DNA of 32,077 bases, from assembly GCA_947565185.1 (NCBI GenBank), contig CANODU010000014.1:1-32077 (forward strand). The letters are read 5' to 3'. Each line of letters starts with the position of its first letter. The first letter of the stretch is position 1. Origin of the DNA: an uncultured Eggerthellaceae bacterium. Lineage in GTDB: Bacteria > Actinomycetota > Coriobacteriia > Coriobacteriales > Eggerthellaceae. The translations under genes and the position numbers were made by a program. Below, one piece after another: positions 1 through 6,861 of the stretch. The notes below the pieces were generated by a model. The model worked only from the letters and a program-made list of their open reading frames with translations. It ran no database searches and was not told the origin of the DNA.

Positions 1-43
1 GCATGCAATGCAAAGGACATAGCAAACATCCTGTGAGAGCTTT

Positions 44-95
44 GGTTGGATGAGCAAAGCGAATCCAACCTTATGCGCAGTGCTTGCACTGCGCT
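44..95 (+). repeat. Repeat module 1-2, left copy (two hairpins)
   Basis: The module holds two adjacent hairpins: a 7-bp stem GGTTGGA/TCCAACC (44-50 with 64-70) and a 9-bp stem GCGCAGTGC-TT-GCACTGCGC (75-94). The 52-bp block matches the reverse complement of 29462-29513 at 49 of 52 positions by my hand alignment. That identifies it as a dispersed repeat and not as local unique sequence. Confidence 0.85.
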
Positions 96-104
96 GTTGG
101 TTTG

Positions 105-148
105 TGCGGCGAAGGAGCCTACCGGGTCAGGTGTCCCTTTGCGCCGCA
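105..148 (+). repeat. Repeat module 3, left copy (TGCGGCG/CGCCGCA arms)
   Basis: Arms TGCGGCG (105-111) and CGCCGCA (142-148) are perfectly complementary and enclose about 30 nt. The same arrangement, GCGGCG then about 30 nt then CGCCGC followed by CATCC and a short T run, is found in reverse at 29411-29452 and again at 29215-29256. The order relative to module 1-2 is the same as in the right-hand copy. Confidence 0.65.
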
Positions 149-177
149 TCATCTTTCAGGCAACAGGAATGGATGTT

Positions 178-204
178 ATGCACTCATGCTTTGCATGAGT
201 GCAT
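178..204 (+). repeat. Repeat module 4, left copy (12-bp hairpin, TTT loop)
   Basis: Perfect 12-bp stem (178-189 with 193-204) closed by TTT and followed by TGTTTTG, so it resembles an intrinsic terminator on the plus strand. The flanks TGTTATG and CAnTGTTTT are shared with the hairpin at 29537-29564, but the arms have a different sequence. No plus-strand gene precedes it. Confidence 0.7.
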
Positions 205-215
205 TGTTTTGTTCT

Positions 216-249
216 CGTGCCGGCAGTTGCCGGCACCCACGAAGGTTGA
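216..249 (+). repeat. Repeat module 5, left copy A (GTGCCGGCA hairpin)
   Basis: Core GTGCCGGCA-GT-TGCCGGCAC at 217-236, with a right flank CCCACGAAGGTTG. The 34-nt block matches the reverse complement of 29362-29395 at 33 positions. Related cores are at 621-640 and 29577-29596, so four copies lie in this window, all in the two gene-free regions. Confidence 0.85.
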
Positions 250-258
250 TGCCCTTTC

Positions 259-286
259 AAAACAAAAGGCATAAGCCTTTTGTTTT
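259..286 (+). repeat. 12-bp hairpin with A/T-rich ends
   Basis: Perfect stem of 12 bp (259-270 with 275-286) with loop ATAA. The arm ends in GTTTT on the plus strand and, by symmetry, on the minus strand, so it could act as a bidirectional terminator. It lies between module 5 and the GAA-loop hairpins. No equivalent with the same arms was found at the right end. Confidence 0.6.
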
Positions 287-294
287 AGGCCGTT

Positions 295-311
295 CGGATG
301 CGAAGCATCCG
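295..311 (+). repeat. GAA-loop hairpin, CGGATGC arms
   Basis: Seven-bp perfect stem CGGATGC-GAA-GCATCCG, bracketed by two copies of the direct repeat AGGCCGTTC (from 287 and from 314). The right-hand array has only one such linker (TAGGCTGTTTC, reverse strand) and lacks this hairpin, as if the unit were an insertion or tandem duplication here. Confidence 0.6.
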
Positions 312-332
312 TGAGGCCGTTCCATGAAAAGA

Positions 333-351
333 GGTGCTGCGAAGCAGCACC
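333..351 (+). repeat. Repeat module 7, left copy (GAA-loop hairpin)
   Basis: Eight-bp perfect stem GGTGCTGC-GAA-GCAGCACC. The preceding 20-nt linker (314-333) matches the right-hand linker at 17 of 20 positions, and the following CGACACACTT matches at 9 of 10. The equivalent hairpin at 29310-29326 nevertheless has entirely different arms. Confidence 0.75.
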
Positions 352-390
352 GACACACTTTGAGGAAGAGATGCAGGTACCTGCCGGACC

Positions 391-438
391 CCGCAGATCA
401 TGCGCGCAGCCCTGAAAGGGTTGCCGCAGGATCTGCGG
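391..438 (+). repeat. Competing hairpins followed by a T run
   Basis: CCGCAGATC (391-399) is complementary to GATCTGCGG (430-438). The segment CCGCAG (424-429) can instead pair with CTGCGG (433-438) around a GAT loop. A small CCCT-GAA-AGGG hairpin (410-420) sits inside the outer pair. A T run follows at about 446-451. The mutually exclusive folds resemble an attenuator, but no plus-strand gene follows. Confidence 0.5.
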
Positions 439-464
439 CCTATCCATTTTTGTTACAGAGCCGA

Positions 465-572
465 ATGGGGTGATGGGGGTCGAGGGTGATTCAGCAGGAC
501 AAGAAAACCGTGGTATATACCACCAAGGTTTTCGCAGTCCGATGCCAAACCCGAGCGCCCCCATCACCCCAT
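465..572. repeat. Long nested hairpin (~108 nt), MITE-like or structured RNA
   Basis: Outer arms of 15 bp (465-479 with 558-572) are perfect complements. Inward, further blocks pair in order: GGGT (484-487) with ACCC (549-552), GGAC (497-500) with GTCC (537-540), GAAAACC (503-509) with GGTTTTC (527-533), and a terminal GTGGTATATACCAC palindrome (510-523). Only small bulges interrupt the ladder. There is no coding potential and no obvious target-site duplication. Confidence 0.75.
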
Positions 573-594
573 GAAGGCCAAGAAGATGTTAGTG

Positions 595-612
595 GCGCGT
601 CTGACGACGCGC
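595..612. repeat. GCGCGTC hairpin
   Basis: Seven-bp perfect stem GCGCGTC-TGAC-GACGCGC, directly beside the module 5 hairpin at 615-646. Both lie just downstream of the hflX stop codon on the minus strand. They could protect the 3' end of the mRNA or slow the polymerase, but neither carries a U tract. Confidence 0.5.
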
Positions 613-614
613 AT

Positions 615-646
615 TCATTCGTGCCGGCAGTTGCCGGCACGAATGA
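615..646. repeat. Repeat module 5, copy B (15-bp perfect hairpin)
   Basis: The GTGCCGGCA-GT-TGCCGGCAC core is extended by TCATTC/GAATGA to a 15-bp perfect stem (615-629 with 632-646). It lies about 40 nt beyond the hflX stop codon and is the likely 3'-end structure of the spoVS-to-hflX transcript. There is no U run on the minus strand, so intrinsic termination is doubtful. Confidence 0.75.
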
Positions 647-684
647 GGTCTTTCAACCCTGCGAAGCAATGCCGACACACATGG

Positions 685-2025
685 TTATTCCACGACATAG
701 CGCTGATAGGTGCTCAAGAGGTCTTGAGGGCAACGCAGCGTCATATGCGTGCCATCCTCTTCGAAGCTCTCAGAGAGCACCGTGCATCTTCTGTGCGCCA
801 ATGATGCATCATCGCCCTTCGCATAGGGTATGACCACAGAAAGCGTCGTCTCAGAGGCTCCAAGCGAGCGCGAGATGCGCTCTATGAGAGCATCGATCCC
901 CTCTCCTGTGCTAGCAGAGACCAACAGCGCAAAAGGGTAGCGCGCACGGACGGCATCGCGCTGCTCAGGGCTCAGCAGGTCTGCCTTGTTCAGCACGAGG
1001 ATACTGGGGATGGATTGCGCCTCGATCTGTCCGAGCGCCTCAAGGACCGCTTCCTTATGCATCTCCAGGTCCGCAGAGGAAGCGTCAGCCACATGCAAGA
1101 TCAAGTCGGCGCCAGATATCTCATCCAAGGTGGACTGGAAGGCCTCGACGAGCGTCGTCGGGAGCTTCTGGATGAAGCCGACCGTATCAGTCAAGGTGAT
1201 CTGGCGTCCTTGAGGCAGCGTGATGGAGCGCGTCGTGGAATCCAGCGTAGCGAAGAGCAGGTCATCAGCATAGACCTGACTGCCGCTCAAGGCATTCAGA
1301 AGCGACGACTTGCCAGCGTTGGTATATCCCGCCAACGCCACGTTGGTGATGCCGCTGCCATAGCGGCTCTCACGCTGTATCCTGCGAATGCCCTTCAGGC
1401 GCGCCAGCTCTCGCTTGATAGCCGTGATCCTGTTCCGGACCATGCGACGATCCACCTCCAGCTGGCTCTCACCCTCACCGAAGCGCGAACCGACGCCACC
1501 GCCCATGCGATTGGAAGCGAGATGCGCCCACATGCCGCGCAACCGGGGGTAGAGATACTCGTTCTGAGCAAGGCGAACCTGCAGCTTCCCTTCCCTGCTC
1601 TTCGCATGGAGCGCGAAGATATCCAGGATGAGCGCGGTGCGGTCGATGACCTTGACATCCCTGTCAACTGCCTTCTCCAAGTTCGATTGCTGAGTGGGGG
1701 TCAGCTCATCGTCGATGATGATGACATCGATGGCTTCCTCCCGCGCGATGCGCGCGATCTCCTCCACCTTGCCGCTGCCGACGAAAGTGGCAGGGTTCAA
1801 TGACTTCAGCCGCTGAGTGAGCGTGGTCATGACATCAGCGCCTGCCGTATGCGCAAGCCGCTTGAGCTCCGCAAGCGAAGTACTCACATCCACGACAGCA
1901 CCGGGGCGGTCCACGCCGACGAGCAACGCTCGCTCCCGAGGGGATTCAGTGGGGATGAGCGGGAAGCGCTCCCCTTTCGTGCGCGCGGTGGAAACAGCGC
2001 CCAGCTGATCTGGAGATGATGTCAT
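685..2025 (-). CDS. hflX: GTPase HflX, ribosome-associated
   Basis: A translation-factor-like GTPase that in characterised bacteria binds the 50S subunit and splits or rescues stalled ribosomes. The 446 residues are a normal length. The N-terminal HflX domain contains NPATFVGSGK (about 77-86). The G domain has a P-loop GYTNAGKS (233-240), DTVGF (280-284) and NKAD (346-349). A basic coiled region lies between the two domains (about 185-220). The ATG overlaps the dapF stop as ATGA, so translation is probably coupled. It is the last gene of the spoVS-miaB-miaA-dapF-hflX run, and its 3' side runs into the hairpin array. The product is assigned with high certainty; its cellular role is taken from the family. 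Confidence 0.96.
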   Translation of the reverse strand: MTSSPDQLGAVSTARTKGERFPLIPTESPRERALLVGVDRPGAVVDVSTSLAELKRLAHTAGADVMTTLTQRLKSLNPATFVGSGKVEEIARIAREEAIDVIIIDDELTPTQQSNLEKAVDRDVKVIDRTALILDIFALHAKSREGKLQVRLAQNEYLYPRLRGMWAHLASNRMGGGVGSRFGEGESQLEVDRRMVRNRITAIKRELARLKGIRRIQRESRYGSGITNVALAGYTNAGKSSLLNALSGSQVYADDLLFATLDSTTRSITLPQGRQITLTDTVGFIQKLPTTLVEAFQSTLDEISGADLILHVADASSADLEMHKEAVLEALGQIEAQSIPSILVLNKADLLSPEQRDAVRARYPFALLVSASTGEGIDALIERISRSLGASETTLSVVIPYAKGDDASLAHRRCTVLSESFEEDGTHMTLRCPQDLLSTYQRYVVE

Positions 2026-2942
2026 AGGACGACAGTGCCCGTGAACGATTCCTCAGCGGGACCTGTCATGAGCACAGATCCCCTCCCATCCCATTGGATG
2101 AGCAGATCCCCACCCTTCAGGGACACCGTAGCGGATCCAGCAGCACGATGCGTGAGGACAGCAGCGACGAAAGTGGCACAGGCTCCGGTGCCACAGGCCA
2201 GCGTCTCTCCGCATCCGCGCTCATAGACGCGCATGGCTATGCCTTCAGAGGTCAGACATGCGAATTCGATGTTCGCTTTCTCAGGAAAGGCTGTATCGGA
2301 TTCGAAAAATGCGCCGACATCTTGGATGAGGAGCGTATCAAGGCTCTTCTCTTCTGGATCCGCGAAGAGCGCGTCGGGCAGCACCTCCCAATCCTCGACG
2401 AAGCAAACCGCATGAGGATTTCCCATGGAAACGCACGTGAAGCGGAAAGAGCCCCAGGGAGAGCCCAAAGGTGCCTCGATGACGCACGGAGCACCGTCAG
2501 GAGCGGCGGCATTAGCGGGAAGAGCGGTGGGGATGAGTTGAGGCTCCAAGATGGGTTGCCCCATATCGACGGTGGCCGTCAGCATCTTGCCCTCATCGTC
2601 CACGGTGAAGCGGATCTGCCGATCCCCTGCCATGGTGCCTGCCGTGAGCATGCGCTCATCAAGCGGAGTGAATCCCCGATCGATGAGGTATTTCGCAAAG
2701 CAGCGAACACCATTGCCGCACATCTGCGCCAATGATCCATCAGCATTGATGTAGTGCATGTAGGCCAAGGAGCGGTCATCTTTGGGAGGGCGCACGAGGA
2801 TGACGCCATCAGCACCGATGCCGAAATGCCTATCGCAGAGCCTCCTCACCTGCTCATCGGAAAGCTGGATCTCATGCGAGAGATCGTCGATGAACACGAA
2901 ATCATTTCCCAGCCCGTTGAGCTTTGCGAACTCCAGCTTCAA
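2022..2942 (-). CDS. dapF: Diaminopimelate epimerase
   Basis: Converts LL- to meso-diaminopimelate in the cytoplasm, for lysine and peptidoglycan synthesis. Both catalytic cysteine motifs are present: MCGNGVRC (Cys75) and ETLACGTGAC (Cys250). The N-terminus KLNGLGNDFVFID is typical. At 306 residues it is slightly longer than the usual ~275. The start is TTG, chosen because it gives the conserved N-terminus MKLEFAKLNG and overlaps the miaA stop as TTGA. Its partners dapA and dapB lie at 19666-21415 in another transcription unit. A TTG start inside a coupled pair may limit its expression. Confidence 0.96.
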   Translation of the reverse strand: MKLEFAKLNGLGNDFVFIDDLSHEIQLSDEQVRRLCDRHFGIGADGVILVRPPKDDRSLAYMHYINADGSLAQMCGNGVRCFAKYLIDRGFTPLDERMLTAGTMAGDRQIRFTVDDEGKMLTATVDMGQPILEPQLIPTALPANAAAPDGAPCVIEAPLGSPWGSFRFTCVSMGNPHAVCFVEDWEVLPDALFADPEEKSLDTLLIQDVGAFFESDTAFPEKANIEFACLTSEGIAMRVYERGCGETLACGTGACATFVAAVLTHRAAGSATVSLKGGDLLIQWDGRGSVLMTGPAEESFTGTVVL

Positions 2943-3898
2943 AGCTTCCTCCCTGTCCTCTCAGCTTCGCGCGCCAGATGCTCTGTGGCCTCATCCAGCA
3001 CGCTCGCATCGTCTCTTTGCGTGATGTCGATCCAGTATATCCGCTGATCCCTCCGAAACCAGGTGAGCTGGCGCTTCGCATAGCGTCGGCTTGAACGCTT
3101 GATCCGGTCGAAGGCCTCATCGATGGTGCAGAGTCCTGCCATGGCTTCCAGGATCTCATTATATCCGATAGCTTGGCGAGCTGTGAGGGCAGAAGCGAAA
3201 CCCGCCTGCGCAAGGCGATCCACTTCTTCTTCCAGCCCCTGTTCGCGCATGCGGTCGACGCGGGCATCGATGCGCTCATAGAGCGACGTGCGCTCCATGG
3301 TGAGCCCTATCTGGACAGAGGGAATGACCTCAGGTGCACGCGTCAGCCCATGAGCGCGCTCATGGTAGCTCTCGCCGGCGTGATGCATCTCGATGGCGCG
3401 CACGACGCGCTTCACGTTATGAGGATGGATCTCTTCGGCGCTGGCGGGATCCAGAGCGAAGAGCGCATCCCATACCGCCTCCGCCCCTTGGTCTTGAGCC
3501 ATGACCATGTACTGCGCTCGAATGGGATTATCAGCCTGCTCCCCTTCCGGAAAGCGAAGATCATCGATAACGGCTTGGATATAGAGTCCCGTGCCTCCCG
3601 CCATGATGACCGGTGAGCCGCTTGAAGCCTCATCTTCGATGACGCGTCGTGCATAGCGCTGGTAGAGCGCTGCAGAGTAGGGCTCATCAGGGTCGACCAA
3701 GTCAAGGCCGAAATGGTGGATGCGGCGCAGATGGGGTGGGACCTTGGCCGTGCCGATGTCCATGCCGCGATAGACCTGCATGGAATCAGCGCTCAGAACG
3801 GATCCATCAACGCCTTCTGCCAAAGATTGCGCTAGGTCTGATTTGCCCGTGGCTGTCGGGCCGCAGATGACGATGACCGCGTTGCTCAAGGCCTTCAC
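2939..3898 (-). CDS. miaA: tRNA dimethylallyltransferase MiaA
   Basis: Transfers a dimethylallyl group to N6 of A37 in tRNAs that read UNN codons. The product is the substrate of MiaB, encoded immediately upstream. The P-loop GPTATGKS is at residues 13-20, and the motif SADSMQVYRGMDIGTAK begins near 36. Length 319 is normal. The start is GTG and overlaps the miaB stop as GTGA. A miaB-miaA pair ensures sequential isopentenylation and methylthiolation. I see no independent promoter. Confidence 0.96.
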   Translation of the reverse strand: MKALSNAVIVICGPTATGKSDLAQSLAEGVDGSVLSADSMQVYRGMDIGTAKVPPHLRRIHHFGLDLVDPDEPYSAALYQRYARRVIEDEASSGSPVIMAGGTGLYIQAVIDDLRFPEGEQADNPIRAQYMVMAQDQGAEAVWDALFALDPASAEEIHPHNVKRVVRAIEMHHAGESYHERAHGLTRAPEVIPSVQIGLTMERTSLYERIDARVDRMREQGLEEEVDRLAQAGFASALTARQAIGYNEILEAMAGLCTIDEAFDRIKRSSRRYAKRQLTWFRRDQRIYWIDITQRDDASVLDEATEHLAREAERTGRKL

Positions 3899-5247
3899 GC
3901 CTCAAGCACCTGACCGGTCAGATACCATGTCCGAGCTTCGCTGATCCTCACGGGATGGATGGAGCCAGCGCTTGTGGCATCCAGGCCATGCGCCATGGGA
4001 ACATGCACGGTCTGCCCCTTCGGAGACTTCCCTGACATGACCGATCCATCCTTTTTCGAAGGCCCTTCGAAGAGCACATCCACCACGCGCCCCACATCGC
4101 GCTCATTCGCCTGGAGCGCTCGCTTCTCCACCACCTGCAAGAGCCTCTCGAAGCGGTCTTGAGCCACCGGCCGCGGAACCTCATCAGGATAGGTAGCGGC
4201 AGGAGTGCCCGCGCGCTTGGAGTAGATGAAGGTGAACACCTGGTGATACCCGATGGCATCTATCAGTTTGAGCGTCTGTTGGAAATCCTCTTCGGTCTCC
4301 CCCGGGAACCCGACGATGACATCCGTGGAGAGCGCGATGTCAGGACATGACGTGCGCAAAGCCTCGATGAGGCTCACGTAGCTCTCTTGCGTGTAACGGC
4401 GATTCATGGCACGCAGGATACGGTCAGAGCCAGACTGCACGGGAAGGTGGAGCGCCGGCATGAGCGAGCGCAAAGAGCCAAAGCGCTCGATGACTTGCGG
4501 GCTCAGATCCTTGGGATGGCTCGTGGCGAAACGCAGTCGCTCGATGCCCGTGTTATCGATGGCATCCAGCATCTGAGCGAAGGCGGGCTTGCCATAGAGA
4601 TCCCGACCATAGGAATTGACATTCTGCCCGAGGAGCGTGATCTCCTTGACGCCTTGGGCTACAAGGCGCTCCGCATCTGTGCGCACATCCTCCAACGCAC
4701 GCGAACGTTCGCGGCCCCGCACATAGGGAACGATGCAATAGGTGCAGAAATTGTCGCATCCAACGGTTATGGGAAGCCATGCTGCCCAATCCTGTTCGCG
4801 GTGCGTAGGCAGCTCTGTGGAGAAGACCGTGCTCTGCTCTTGGATATCAGCCGCAGGATCTCCCTCCAGAGCGCTTTGGAGGAGCGATGGGAGCGCATGG
4901 ATGGTGTTCGTCCCAAAGACCACCTTCACATGCGGCATCTGCTCCATGAGCCCTTCCCCATCGCGCTGTCCGATGCAGCCGCCGATGGCGATGATGCGCT
5001 CATCCAAGGGCGATCCAGGGCGCACAGGTTGATCCTTGAGCGACATCACATGGCCGAACAGGCGCGTATCCGCCGATTCGCGCACGCAGCACGTCATGAA
5101 GATGACGATGTCAGCCTGCTCTGGCGTGGCTACCTCAGAACAGCCGAGCGCCTCTAGCATGCCGATGATGCGCTCGGAGTCATGCTTGTTCATCTGACAA
5201 CCGAACGTCTGTGCTGTGAAAGTCAGTCCTTGAAGGTCAGAGGGCAT
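3895..5247 (-). CDS. miaB: tRNA-2-methylthio-N6-dimethylallyladenosine synthase MiaB
   Basis: Radical-SAM methylthiotransferase that adds a methylthio group to i6A37 of tRNA. The N-terminal cluster cysteines are visible in TFGCQMNKHDSE (Cys17), MTCC (about 53-54) and GGCIG (Cys91). The radical-SAM motif CDNFCTYC (Cys164, 168, 171) follows. A TRAM-like domain ends the protein (about 385-450). Length 450 is typical. It begins 20 nt after the spoVS stop, without a clear ribosome binding site, so it probably depends on translation from upstream. RimO (11529-12839) is the paralogue in this window; the isopentenylation partner next door supports MiaB here. Confidence 0.95.
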   Translation of the reverse strand: MPSDLQGLTFTAQTFGCQMNKHDSERIIGMLEALGCSEVATPEQADIVIFMTCCVRESADTRLFGHVMSLKDQPVRPGSPLDERIIAIGGCIGQRDGEGLMEQMPHVKVVFGTNTIHALPSLLQSALEGDPAADIQEQSTVFSTELPTHREQDWAAWLPITVGCDNFCTYCIVPYVRGRERSRALEDVRTDAERLVAQGVKEITLLGQNVNSYGRDLYGKPAFAQMLDAIDNTGIERLRFATSHPKDLSPQVIERFGSLRSLMPALHLPVQSGSDRILRAMNRRYTQESYVSLIEALRTSCPDIALSTDVIVGFPGETEEDFQQTLKLIDAIGYHQVFTFIYSKRAGTPAATYPDEVPRPVAQDRFERLLQVVEKRALQANERDVGRVVDVLFEGPSKKDGSVMSGKSPKGQTVHVPMAHGLDATSAGSIHPVRISEARTWYLTGQVLEA

Positions 5248-5267
5248 GAAGAGATTCAGAGACGCGT

Positions 5268-5597
5268 TCAGGAAGCCGTTGCAGCAGCCGAAGAGCTCAA
5301 AGCGCTCCGGGGCTCGACGGCGAAGCGGATGGCGGTGCGATATTCGCCATCGATGACGATGTCAGCGAACGAGGGAATGCAGACGATCTCTATGCCGACC
5401 GGAGACAGGAAGCCGCGAGAGATGGCGATGGCCTTGACTGCTTGGTTCACCGCACCAGCGCCAACAGCCTGGATCTCAACGGTGGCACCATCCTTGATCA
5501 TGCCAGCGATGGCACCAGCCACTGATGCAGGAGATGACTTCGAGGATACCTTCAAGCACCCGATCTCAGATTTGACTTCGTCTGCCACTTCGATCAC
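5268..5597 (-). CDS. spoVS: SpoVS-family (stage V sporulation protein S) nucleic-acid-binding protein
   Basis: The body LKVSSKSSPASVAGAIAGMIK, AVGAGAVNQAVKAIAI and ERTAIRF-like C-terminal block match the small SpoVS family. In Bacillus it affects septation and a late sporulation stage; the fold is Alba-like. At 109 residues it is longer than the ~86 of Bacillus because of an acidic N-terminal extension (about 15 residues) and a short Ala/Ser-rich tail. The start is GTG at 5597; a second GTG (5588) has a better-spaced GGGAAAG. A TATAAA (5605-5610) ends 7 nt before the first GTG, which allows a leaderless start. It leads the miaB-miaA-dapF-hflX unit. No sporulation gene is nearby, so a general regulatory role is more likely. 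Confidence 0.92.
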   Translation of the reverse strand: MIEVADEVKSEIGCLKVSSKSSPASVAGAIAGMIKDGATVEIQAVGAGAVNQAVKAIAISRGFLSPVGIEIVCIPSFADIVIDGEYRTAIRFAVEPRSALSSSAAATAS

Positions 5598-5604
5598 TTT
5601 CCCG

Positions 5605-5610
5605 TTTATA
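5605..5610 (-). promoter_or_regulatory. Possible -10 box for the spoVS operon
   Basis: TATAAA on the minus strand, 7 nt before the upstream GTG start of spoVS. No convincing -35 hexamer is visible at 16-18 nt. The rest of the 133-bp gap (5598-5730) shows no clear terminator for the upstream ATPase gene. Confidence 0.35.
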
Positions 5611-5730
5611 GCGTATTTTCTTCATCGGTTTCGTAATGCGATGCGTAGAAACTCTAGCAGAATGAGCGCCGTTTTTCAGCATCAGCCTCGGAAAGTCTCA
5701 AAACACACTAAATTCCTATAAGCTGAATGG

Positions 5731-6861
5731 TCAGATATCGGATTCATCCTGATCAGCCAAAGGTATCTCGATCATGAGCTTGCCTTCGATGGTACGCATC
5801 GCCGGCTCGACATCAGCGGCAAGGTAGTAATCGCCTGCCATGGAAGCCCATGTTTCCTTGACCGATCCTATGAGACGATCCTTGTCCTCATCGGTGATGT
5901 GCACCTTCCGTGCCGAAGGCGCTCCCGGGAAACGTTGCGCGACCCTCTTGTGCGCACTGCTCTTCCCGGAAGAGAACGACCTGCGCGCCATGAGCGTAGC
6001 CAGATCATCGCAGCCCTCCGCTTGGCCGTCCAAGATCCTCCGTGCCGTGCGCAGGCTCAAGCCGAGGCCGAGGTCTTGCGCACGCTGGAGGAGATCCTCA
6101 GGGCTATGAGCGAGGCCGAGCGACTTCACGAGCGGGATGTCATCGCCAGAGGAGAATGCACGGCTATAGGCCGGCAACGTGGCAAGGCCGAAGTCATAGA
6201 GGGTTCGCGCGATCTGTGCAGGGGATCCGAGATAGACCTTGACGTCATGACGTGACTCCAACGCGAATTCGCATGCGGTTCGCACGATGTTCTTCGGACC
6301 GCGCATGACCATCGTACCCTCAGACTCTTCGAAGCGCGGAAAGGTGCTCTGATCGGCCTTCTCGGGCAGCATAGACCCTGATTGGATGAGCAAGGCGGTG
6401 CCTTTGTCCGCTCCTGAGGCCACAACGCGCGCATCTTCGGTGTTCAGTTTCGTGGAATAGAGCGCCATCCCACGCCCATGCATCCCCCACTTGTCCATAT
6501 GCGCCGTCTCCAGCTTGGAGGTCACGCGCGGTTCGAAGATGGCGTTCCACATCTGCTGGGGGACGCCGCACCCATCGTCGATGACAGCGAGCGTGCGCAT
6601 GCCATCGTCTTTGCTGGTGGCAATGAAGATGTTCTTCGCATGGGCATCGCGGCTATTGCGCAGAAGCTCTATGACGACATCTTCGATGCAGCGGATATCC
6701 TGTGCTGCTTGACGCTTCTCAGCTTCGGTGCTGCGAAGCTTCACATAGCCGTGCCCCAGGTCCTCTTCAACCTTGAAGGGGTCTGACGAGCAGACCCCTT
6801 CGATGAACGCCTCCAAAGGCGCGTCCGCGCCTGGATCCTCTGTGCTACTTGGCGTAGTCAA
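5731..6861 (-). CDS. GHKL (Hsp90/MutL/histidine-kinase-like) ATP-binding protein, function unknown
   Basis: ATPase of the GHKL superfamily without a visible sensor or phospho-acceptor domain. Counting from the TTG at 6861 (376 residues), the N box is [13 protein letters not shown] (about 63-75), the G1 box is DDGCGVP (95-101) and the G2 box is WGMHGRGM (125-132), the last in a lid-like loop. It resembles the stand-alone HATPase_c_3/MORC-type modules more than sensor kinases. A possible helix-turn-helix ([10 protein letters not shown]) lies in the C-terminal half. The start is uncertain. The frame stays open to a TTG at 6954, but those codons overlap the end of rny by 110 bp and read like its shadow. 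The TTG at 6861 overlaps by 17 bp; a GTG near 6742 is also possible. Its position just after rny suggests co-transcription with RNase Y. Confidence 0.82.
   Translation of the reverse strand: MTTPSSTEDPGADAPLEAFIEGVCSSDPFKVEEDLGHGYVKLRSTEAEKRQAAQDIRCIEDVVIELLRNSRDAHAKNIFIATSKDDGMRTLAVIDDGCGVPQQMWNAIFEPRVTSKLETAHMDKWGMHGRGMALYSTKLNTEDARVVASGADKGTALLIQSGSMLPEKADQSTFPRFEESEGTMVMRGPKNIVRTACEFALESRHDVKVYLGSPAQIARTLYDFGLATLPAYSRAFSSGDDIPLVKSLGLAHSPEDLLQRAQDLGLGLSLRTARRILDGQAEGCDDLATLMARRSFSSGKSSAHKRVAQRFPGAPSARKVHITDEDKDRLIGSVKETWASMAGDYYLAADVEPAMRTIEGKLMIEIPLADQDESDI

Larger units (their letters stand above)
1..684. other. Gene-free hairpin-rich repeat array (left edge)
   Basis: No open frame here looks like a gene. 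The stretch, downstream of hflX, is packed with inverted repeats separated by short linkers: stems at 44-70, 75-94, 105-148, 178-204, 217-236, 259-286, 295-311, 333-351, 373-384, 391-438, 465-572, 595-612 and 615-646. Several stems close on a GAA or TTT triloop. Linkers and some stems recur in the gene-free region at 29157-29638, mostly in the opposite orientation. I do not recognise the family. It resembles a mosaic of REP/BIME-like or MITE-like intergenic repeats, or structured RNA. No transposase, CRISPR spacing or tRNA fold is visible. Confidence 0.8.

Noticed and set aside
178-204. Terminator of a plus-strand gene
   Set aside because: It is shaped like a terminator with a following T run, but no plus-strand gene lies before it, so I list it as a repeat module only.
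1-684. Possible CRISPR array or tRNA/tmRNA/SRP RNA at the left edge
   Set aside because: The repeats differ in length and spacing, with no regular spacers. No cloverleaf, CCA end or conserved SRP/tmRNA core could be traced.
1015-1803. Long plus-strand open frames opposite real genes (for example 1015-1803, 4387-5157, 11523-12659 and 22885-23964)
   Set aside because: They are antisense shadows of strongly conserved minus-strand genes in GC-rich DNA. Their translations show no recognisable domain, and they lack ribosome binding sites.
4700-4713. CGCGAACGTTCGCG palindrome as a LexA box
   Set aside because: It lies deep inside miaB and lacks the four-base centre of a CGAAC-N4-GTTCG site.
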